Part shown: piece by piece, positions 1 to 4,545 of the stretch
Position numbering within the stretch: position 1 is the first letter of the stretch
How the letters are laid out: each line of letters begins with the position of its first letter
NCBI GenBank assembly: GCA_031278675.1
Contig: JAITJY010000162.1
Span: forward strand, 1 to 8,890
Reading direction: 5' to 3'
Origin: Bifidobacteriaceae bacterium
GTDB taxonomy: Bacteria; Actinomycetota; Actinomycetes; Actinomycetales; WQXJ01
Length of the DNA: 8,890 bases
Notes under the pieces: generated by a model
Databases searched by the model: none
What the model saw: the letters and a program-made list of their open reading frames with translations, nothing else
Told to the model about the DNA's origin: nothing
Made by a program: the position numbers and the translations under genes

Positions 1-612
1 GTGACCACCACGGGCGGCGAGGAAGACTCGATGGTGTTCCTGTCGCTGGCAGACTTGGAAGCATTGACCCAGGTCAGCGGCATATTAGATGCTGTCGAGT
101 ACTCGGTCGCGCTGAATGGCGGCGAGATCGACGCGTTGGCGGAGCGGATCGCGACCGAAGTGGACCAGGTCAGTGCGGCCGGGGTCAAACGACTCACGCG
201 TTCTGATACATATGTACTAGATATGTTGCGGACACTATTAGGTTTAGTGGCGGTAATTGTGCTGGCACTGACCATGATTGGAGTGAGCACAACCATGATG
301 GCGGTGGTCGCAGAACGGCGTAACGAGATCGCGCTGCTCAAGGCGCTCGGGGCATCGAACCAGGCGGTGGAGCGTGAATTCCTGACGGAAGGCCTGGCGC
401 TGGGGCTGGTGGGAGGCGCGGCCGGCTGCGCCCTCGGCTACGGGTTTGCGCAGCTCGTCAGCTTGACGGTGTTCCACCGCAGTGTTGGGTTCAACGTGTG
501 GCTGGCGCTCGCAGCGGTGGTTTTATCGACGGTGGTGGCATATGTCGCTAGCCTGGTGCCGGTGCGGCGCACCGCCCAGGTAGATCCGGCGTTGGTGTTG
601 CGCGGAGAATAG
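1..612 (+). CDS. ABC transporter permease, FtsX/MacB-type, C-terminal part (5' truncated by window edge)
   Basis: Membrane subunit of an ABC transporter that works with the ATPase encoded directly downstream. Only the last ~203 residues are present. The window opens in frame on a GTG, but family members are about 400 residues, so this is almost certainly an internal Val. Visible order: a piece of the extracytoplasmic MacB-like domain (residues 1-70, with a GGEED segment near residue 5), then three membrane segments at about 77-99, 131-153 and 166-186. The loop after the first has the FtsX-type 'AERRNEIALLKALGAS' element at 104-119, where the coupling to the ATPase is expected. The protein ends in 'VDPALVLRGE', the typical end of this family. 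The GG-x-ED element and this ending recall permeases found beside FTR1/P19 iron-uptake genes; that link is from memory. The substrate is not shown by the sequence. Stretches around 210-260 are more AT-rich than the genes further right. Confidence 0.9.
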   Translation: MTTTGGEEDSMVFLSLADLEALTQVSGILDAVEYSVALNGGEIDALAERIATEVDQVSAAGVKRLTRSDTYVLDMLRTLLGLVAVIVLALTMIGVSTTMMAVVAERRNEIALLKALGASNQAVEREFLTEGLALGLVGGAAGCALGYGFAQLVSLTVFHRSVGFNVWLALAAVVLSTVVAYVASLVPVRRTAQVDPALVLRGE

Positions 613-617
613 GGTTC

Positions 618-623
618 AAGGAG
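618..623 (+). promoter_or_regulatory. Ribosome binding site of the ABC ATPase gene
   Basis: AAGGAG lies 5 nt before the ATG at 629 and fixes that start. It is the only strong Shine-Dalgarno sequence in the left operon. The two genes after the ATPase begin inside overlaps and have no comparable site, which points to translational coupling. Confidence 0.8.
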
Positions 624-628
624 CAAAC

Positions 629-1294
629 ATGGCTGATTTACTGGAATTGCGGGGCGTGTCCAAGGTCTACGGCGATTTGCATGCGCTGAGCGAGGTGGAC
701 CTGAGCGTACCCGCAGGTGAATGGCTCTCGATTGTGGGACCATCCGGGTCCGGCAAAACCACATTGATGAACATTGTTGGTGCAATGGATAAAGCCACCA
801 GCGGCACTGTCGCATTGGACGGTGTGGAGTTGTCCGAACTGCGTCCCAAAGACTTGACTGCGATCCGCCGGAATACGGTTGGGTTGATCTTCCAGAAGTT
901 CCATCTAATCCCTCATCTAAACGCTGTCGAAAACGTGATGGTGGCGCAGTATTACCATTCCATGCCGGATGAAACCGAAGCCTTGACCGCCTTAGAAAAG
1001 GTCGGATTGGGCGGACGGGCCACTCACTTGCCGGCCCAGCTTTCTGGTGGTGAACAGCAGCGGGTTTGCATCGCTCGGGCTCTGATCAACTACCCGAAAC
1101 TGATCCTCGCAGACGAACCGACCGGCAATTTGGATGCCGCCAACGAACAGATTGTGCTGGATATTTTCCATTCGCTTCACGCCGACGGCGCCACCTTGGT
1201 GGTGGTCACTCATGATCCTGAGGTTGCCCGCCAGGGCCAACGCGAAATCGCTCTGGACCATGGCCGGGTAGTTCGCGAGATTCACCATGGCTGA
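629..1294 (+). CDS. ABC transporter ATP-binding protein, LolD/MacB family
   Basis: Cytoplasmic ATPase (221 aa, normal for the LolD/FtsE-like group) that drives the FtsX-type permease encoded 16 nt upstream. All ATPase motifs are intact: Walker A GPSGSGKTT at 37-45, Q-loop Gln89, signature LSGGEQQR at 138-145, Walker B LILADEP at 158-164, D-loop NLDA at 167-170 and H-loop His195. ABC systems of this class usually do mechanical work on lipoproteins or envelope complexes, or export substrates; they do not import solutes through a binding protein. Since the next two genes encode a lipoprotein flavoprotein and its flavin transferase, a role in handling or driving an extracytoplasmic redox or iron-uptake complex is plausible, but this is inference. 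The 3' end overlaps the next gene by 8 nt, so it lies in one operon with both neighbours. Confidence 0.95.
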   Translation: MADLLELRGVSKVYGDLHALSEVDLSVPAGEWLSIVGPSGSGKTTLMNIVGAMDKATSGTVALDGVELSELRPKDLTAIRRNTVGLIFQKFHLIPHLNAVENVMVAQYYHSMPDETEALTALEKVGLGGRATHLPAQLSGGEQQRVCIARALINYPKLILADEPTGNLDAANEQIVLDIFHSLHADGATLVVVTHDPEVARQGQREIALDHGRVVREIHHG

Positions 1295-1796
1295 CCCGGC
1301 GGCGCCCCGGCGCTGGGCTTTGGGTCTTCGCGCTCTGGGTTTAGGCGCCCTGGGTTGGGCCGCCACCGGATGCGGCCCCACTGCGCCCGGTTTCGACGCC
1401 ACGGTGCCCTTGACGGACGGCGTGTTTGTCGGCGAATCTGATCCTGATGGAGAGGGCGCCTTCGGCCGGGCCACCGTGACTGTGACCGATGGGCGCATCA
1501 GCGCCAGCGAATATGTCACAATCCAAGAAGATGGGTCAATCAAAGCCGAGGATTACGGCAAGAATAACGACGGCACTATCGGCAATCCGGCCCGTTACCG
1601 CGCTGCCCAAAAAGCCGTCGCAGCGTTCGATGTTTATGCCCGCCAGCTTATCGAGGTCGGGGTCCCCGCCGATGTCGACGTGATCAGCGGCGCGACCATC
1701 GGCTACAACCAGTTCCTCGAAGCCGCGACGGCGGCACTGGTCGCCTCCCAGGAGGCCCAGCCCGCCCTCGGCCTCAGCCCCAGCGCGCCCCAGTGA
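1287..1796 (+). CDS. FMN-binding domain lipoprotein (predicted covalently flavinylated)
   Basis: Small (169 aa) exported flavoprotein. Residues 1-29 form a lipoprotein signal: a basic start (PRRW), a hydrophobic run, and the lipobox ATGC with Cys29 as the predicted lipidated residue. The FMN-binding domain follows, from 'DGVFVGES' (44-51) through 'TVTVTDGRIS' to 'DVISGAT' at 131-137. In NqrC, RnfG and PplA-type proteins the Thr of this [S/T]GAT motif carries FMN through a phosphoester bond made by ApbE; here it is Thr137. The 'GSIKAEDYGK' segment (83-92) resembles the PplA-like single-electron carriers of Gram-positive bacteria. Expected role: relay of electrons on the outer face of the membrane. 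The ATG at 1287 lies inside the end of the ATPase gene (8-nt overlap) with only a weak upstream GA-rich stretch, and the stop overlaps the ApbE start. The tail after about residue 150 is a Pro/Ala/Ser-rich linker. Confidence 0.88.
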   Translation: MADPAAPRRWALGLRALGLGALGWAATGCGPTAPGFDATVPLTDGVFVGESDPDGEGAFGRATVTVTDGRISASEYVTIQEDGSIKAEDYGKNNDGTIGNPARYRAAQKAVAAFDVYARQLIEVGVPADVDVISGATIGYNQFLEAATAALVASQEAQPALGLSPSAPQ

Positions 1797-3019
1797 CCCC
1801 CCACCCCGCGCCCAATCCCGCCGCCGCACCAACCCCCGCACCTTCCGTCCCAGAACCAGTGGGCCCCGCCCCGGCTGCGGCGCGCGTCAGCGCGGCCAGA
1901 CCCGCGCCGGGTCAGGTCGCTGATTCCGGCCAGACCACCACCAAACTGTGTTTTCCGGCGATGGGAACCTTAGTCGAGGCCACGGTTTGTTTCGGTCCGA
2001 ACGCCTCCGGGGAGGCCGCCGCTGCCACCCAGGAACAGCTTGCGGGTGCCCTGCGGCGGCTGATCGGCGAAATCGAACAGGAACTCAGCCGTTTCCAGGA
2101 TGATTCGGATGTCGCGCAGTTGGTGCGCGCCTACGGCGCGTGGACACCGGTCGGAACCCACACGGCGGTGGTGCTGCGCCGGGCCATAGCCCTGCGGGAG
2201 GCAACAGACGGACTGTTCGACCCGGCCCCACCGGGTCGGCTGATCGCGGTGCGGCCCTCGCCGCCGACCAGCCCGCCGGGCGGCGCACACCGTTACGAGG
2301 CACGCTTGGACGGAACCGACCAACACGACCCGCAGTACTCACCGACCGGCCCGCCGGGCGGCGCACACCATTACGAGGCACGCTTGGGCGGAACCGACCA
2401 ACACGACCCGCGGCACTCACCGACCGGCCCACCGGGCGGCGCACACCGTTACGAGGCGCGCTTGGGCGGAATTGACCGGCGGGACTCAAGCGCTTGGGGT
2501 CTGGCAGGCGAGGCGCCTGGGGCGGAGCCGCCACTGCTGGATCTCGGTGCGATCGGCAAGGGATACGCCGCTGACCAGGCACTTCGCCTGTGTCTTGACC
2601 TGGGGGCAACCAGCGCGCTGGTCGCCGTCGGGGTCAGCTCAATCGCGGCGGCGGCACCCCGCGACCACCGTCCGTGGCGGATCGGCATCAGGTCACCGGG
2701 GGCTGCGCGTGACGAGGCGCTCGGCGTGCTGGAGGTGCACCTGGGCGGGGTGGCGGCATCGTCCACCGATGAACAACCGGGCCACGTCCGCGACCCGCGG
2801 ACGCTACGCGCGCCCGCAGACGAGGTGGCCCAGGCGACGGTGGTCGCGGGATCGGCGCTGGTGGCCGATGCGGTCTCGACAGCACTCTTGGTCGGAGGCA
2901 CAGCCTTAGCTGCCCGCTTGGCCCACCGCCTGCCCGAGGCCCAAACCATCCTGGTCACCAAGGACTCCGTCCTGGTCAGCCCTGCCCTGCGGGCTTCCTT
3001 CCGGCCAACTTACCGCTAG
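1793..3019 (+). CDS. apbE: ApbE-family FAD:protein FMN transferase, divergent, with internal tandem-repeat insertion
   Basis: Predicted to transfer FMN from FAD to the Thr of the SGAT motif in the flavoprotein encoded just upstream. The 408 residues start at a GTG whose GTGA overlaps the preceding stop, so translation is probably coupled. ApbE signatures in order: AMGT at 56-59, 'LSRFQDDSDVAQL' at 98-110, 'TDGLFDPA' at 138-145, 'DLGAIGKGYAAD' at 250-261, 'WRIGIRSP' at 295-302, 'HVRDPRT' at 331-337, and 'ADAVSTAL' at 358-365, where Asp359 and Thr363 match the metal-binding pair. Oddities: residues 1-48 are Pro/Ala-rich with no signal peptide, lipobox or membrane segment, although the substrate is exported. 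The usual GG(D/N) element is replaced by 'GVSS' (280-283), and the Gly after DPRT is Leu338. A 26-residue repeat (three copies, 161 to about 231) fills the stretch between FDPA and DLGAIGKGY. Family assignment is firm; activity is not certain. Confidence 0.87.
   Translation: MTPHPAPNPAAAPTPAPSVPEPVGPAPAAARVSAARPAPGQVADSGQTTTKLCFPAMGTLVEATVCFGPNASGEAAAATQEQLAGALRRLIGEIEQELSRFQDDSDVAQLVRAYGAWTPVGTHTAVVLRRAIALREATDGLFDPAPPGRLIAVRPSPPTSPPGGAHRYEARLDGTDQHDPQYSPTGPPGGAHHYEARLGGTDQHDPRHSPTGPPGGAHRYEARLGGIDRRDSSAWGLAGEAPGAEPPLLDLGAIGKGYAADQALRLCLDLGATSALVAVGVSSIAAAAPRDHRPWRIGIRSPGAARDEALGVLEVHLGGVAASSTDEQPGHVRDPRTLRAPADEVAQATVVAGSALVADAVSTALLVGGTALAARLAHRLPEAQTILVTKDSVLVSPALRASFRPTYR
2273..2485 (+). 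repeat. 78-bp tandem repeat (about 2.7 copies) inside apbE
   Basis: Copies begin at 2273, 2351 and 2429 with an exact 78-bp spacing; the third copy decays after about 2470. Each encodes 26 residues beginning PPGGAH(R/H)YEARL and continuing (D/G)GTDQHDP. Most differences between copies are single bases, so the expansion looks recent. The length is a multiple of three and keeps all frames open. It sits between the FDPA and DLGAIGKGY motifs, a surface-loop position in ApbE enzymes. Confidence 0.95.
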
Positions 3020-3041
3020 TCCACCCGGTCGGGGCGGGAGC

Positions 3042-3063
3042 GCTGGCGCTTCGTTATGCCAGC
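3042..3063. terminator. Possible stem-loop between convergent genes apbE and rhuM
   Basis: GCTGGC at 3042-3047 pairs with GCCAGC at 3058-3063 across a 10-nt loop, in the 64-nt gap between the two stop codons. The stem is short and has no T-run on either side, so it is only a candidate bidirectional terminator. Confidence 0.25.
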
Positions 3064-3083
3064 TCACGGACAGGCGTGGCCAA

Positions 3084-4172
3084 TCAGTCCTGTGCCTGCG
3101 CTCCGGCCGGGCCCGAGTTGGCTTGCTTGGCATTGACGTTGACCGCCTTTAGCGCAGCCTTGACCGCTTCAAGGTAATCGAGTTCGGCTGGTGATGGCTG
3201 TTCGGCCAGGCGCTTGAGATAGGAGTTGTATTCGGCGGTGGCGTGTTCAATGGCATCTTCGTGGCTGACCGAGCCAGCACCAGGCAGGACGCCTTGGCCG
3301 TAGCGGGCAGCGAAATCATCCAACTCTTGGATCCAGTCCTTCATATACATCGGCACATGCCGCATCGCCTGCAACTCGGCCAAGTCGAAGAAGGCCGAGA
3401 CCATCCGGTTCAGCCTCGCCAACTCCGGTTCGCTGAGATAGTTCTTTGCGACCACTACTTCGCTGCGTCGCGGTTGGCTGCTATCGAACACCGTCAATCC
3501 CATGAACGGCTGCGATGAGTCCGCCCGCCCCTTGATCACCTCTGCGGCGGTGTGCCCGTGGGCGGCGTAGTGCATCTTGTTCTGCACAATCTTGAAGAAC
3601 GCCACCGACTCCGGCGCCCGCGGATCGTAGTCGACGCTGGTCGCGTACAAATCGAGCACCTGCCGGTAGAACACCTTGTCGCTCGACCTGATGTCGCGGA
3701 TGCGCTCGAGCAGCTCCCGCCAATAGAAGCCGCCCCCGGCCTGCTTGAGCAGCGCGTCATTCAGGGCGAAGCCCTTAGTCAAATACTCCTTGAGGATCGC
3801 CAACGCCCAGCGCCGGAACTGCGTCCCCCGCAGCGACTTCACCCGGTAGCCAACCGAGATGATGACGTCCAGGTTATAGTGCGTGACCTGCCTGGATACC
3901 CGTCGGTTACCCTCAATTTGAACTGTTGCAAAATCTGCAACAGTTCCCTGACGGTCCAGTTCTCCTTCTAAGAAGACGTTGGAAATGTGCCGTGAGATCG
4001 TCGACTTGTCCCTTTGGAACAGCGTCACCATCTGCTCCTGAGACAGCCAGACCGTCTCGTCAGCCATGCGCACATCAACCCGGGTCAGGCCGTCCTCGGT
4101 TTGGTACAAGACGATCTCCGCGACGGGAACGGGCTGATTAGCTGGCCGATCAACTGCCGGGTTGCGGTTCAC
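3084..4172 (-). CDS. rhuM: RhuM-family protein (Virulence_RhuM)
   Basis: A 362-residue protein matching the RhuM family along its whole length. RhuM was named from Salmonella pathogenicity island 3 and is common on islands and near restriction or defence loci; its biochemical function is unknown. Visible: 'EIVLYQTEDG' at 19-28, a helix-turn-helix-like stretch 'WLSQEQMVTLFQRDKSTISRH' spanning 42-62, the family hallmark 'YNLDVIISVGYRVKS' at 99-113 and 'RGTQFRRWA' at 115-123. A C-terminal half follows with 'HTAAEVIKGRAD' at 207-218, 'VAKNYL' at 241-246, 'MYMKDW' at 275-280 and 'AEYNSYLKRL' at 313-322. The N-terminal part suggests nucleic-acid contact. The chosen start is a GTG (4170-4172) with no clear Shine-Dalgarno site, so the exact start is uncertain by a few codons. 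It is convergent with the flavin operon and transcribed away from the M20 gene; no partner gene adjoins it, so it appears as a single-gene insertion. The reading frame is intact. Confidence 0.9.
   Translation of the reverse strand: MNRNPAVDRPANQPVPVAEIVLYQTEDGLTRVDVRMADETVWLSQEQMVTLFQRDKSTISRHISNVFLEGELDRQGTVADFATVQIEGNRRVSRQVTHYNLDVIISVGYRVKSLRGTQFRRWALAILKEYLTKGFALNDALLKQAGGGFYWRELLERIRDIRSSDKVFYRQVLDLYATSVDYDPRAPESVAFFKIVQNKMHYAAHGHTAAEVIKGRADSSQPFMGLTVFDSSQPRRSEVVVAKNYLSEPELARLNRMVSAFFDLAELQAMRHVPMYMKDWIQELDDFAARYGQGVLPGAGSVSHEDAIEHATAEYNSYLKRLAEQPSPAELDYLEAVKAALKAVNVNAKQANSGPAGAQAQD
3921..3945. repeat. Perfect 10-bp inverted repeat with 5-nt loop inside rhuM
   Basis: AACTGTTGCA (3921-3930) and TGCAACAGTT (3936-3945) are exact reverse complements around AAATC. 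The site lies in codons for residues about 76-84 of the RhuM protein, where the local sequence is AT-richer than its surroundings. It could be a hairpin in the mRNA or a dimeric-protein operator, or it may follow from the encoded TVA...ATV residues. Confidence 0.7.
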
Positions 4173-4411
4173 GGTTTCAGCGTAGCTGCGGGCACTGCCG
4201 CTCTATCGCTCTCCCGTTTTCCGCCATGGGCTGCGGCCCGCCAACTCCGGCTCGTGCCGCCCGCCGCAGCGCGAGGGCCAGTTTAGAGGTGCCGGTTTGG
4301 CGCCGGTTCGCCGGGCTGCCGACACCATGCCGTGGAACGATGCCGCAAACCCCCGGTTCCCTGCCAGGCCACCTTCGGTCGTCAAGCGCCCGCCGCCGCG
4401 AGCGCCCGGTT

Positions 4412-4468
4412 CCCCCAGTTCGCTTCCCGCCGCACGATGCCGTCCCCCCAGTTCCCTTCCCGCCGCAC
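4412..4468. repeat. 24-bp direct repeat, 33-bp period, two copies
   Basis: Copies at 4412-4435 and 4445-4468 differ at one base (G against C at the 11th position). They begin CCCCCAGTTC and end CTTCCCGCCGCAC, separated by 9 nt. They lie in the spacer upstream of the M20 peptidase start. No function is evident; they could be members of a dispersed repeat family. Confidence 0.9.
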
Positions 4469-4485
4469 CCGCCCTGACGATCGGT

Positions 4486-4491
4486 TATAGT
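4486..4491 (+). promoter_or_regulatory. Possible -10 element for the M20 peptidase gene
   Basis: TATAGT sits in a small AT-richer island 54 nt before the ATG at 4546. No convincing -35 hexamer is found 16-18 nt upstream, so this is a weak candidate. Confidence 0.25.
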
Positions 4492-4531
4492 CACACAAGA
4501 AACCGCGTTCATTTGGCGCGCCGCCAACCGT

Positions 4532-4535
4532 TAGG
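4532..4535 (+). promoter_or_regulatory. Shine-Dalgarno site supporting the ATG at 4546
   Basis: AGGA lies 10 nt before the ATG at 4546. Together with the end of recognisable repeat sequence, it favours this start over the TTG at 4297, which would add 83 low-complexity residues. Confidence 0.5.
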
Positions 4536-4545
4536 ACGTTCAGCC

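Larger units (their letters stand above)
4173..4545. other. Intergenic spacer between divergent rhuM and the M20 peptidase gene
   Basis: About 370 nt with no convincing gene. It is rich in short GC-rich direct repeats: a 24-bp repeat with a 33-bp period (listed separately), a weaker third trace near 4350-4370, and doubled GCCGGTT at 4291-4310. The plus frame is open from a TTG at 4297 (with AGAGG just upstream) into the peptidase gene, but that part is low-complexity Pro/Arg/Ala with no family match. A minus frame (4177-4527) is also open and also just repetitive. The promoters of both flanking genes should lie here. Confidence 0.6.

Noticed and set aside
1..3. GTG at position 1 as a true start of the permease
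   Set aside because: The visible protein begins in the middle of the extracytoplasmic domain and lacks the first membrane segment; it is an internal Val at the window edge.
2140..2475. Open frames in the other phases across the apbE repeat (for example 2085-2609 on the - strand)
   Set aside because: The 78-bp unit is a multiple of three without stops in several frames, so it opens false frames. Only the + frame from 1793 carries ApbE motifs.
2273..2485. CRISPR-like array
   Set aside because: The units are contiguous 78-bp tandem copies with no unique spacers, lying inside a coding frame.
4177..4527. Minus-strand open frame of 116 codons in the spacer upstream of the M20 gene
   Set aside because: Its content is Gly/Arg-rich repeat sequence reflecting the 33-bp period repeat; no family match, no clear ribosome site, and it overlaps the probable promoter region.
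4297..4545. 83-residue N-terminal extension of the M20 peptidase from the TTG at 4297
   Set aside because: Although AGAGG lies just upstream, the residues are low-complexity and unlike any family N-terminus. The ATG at 4546 has its own AGGA site and suits the position of the membrane anchor better. Not fully excluded.
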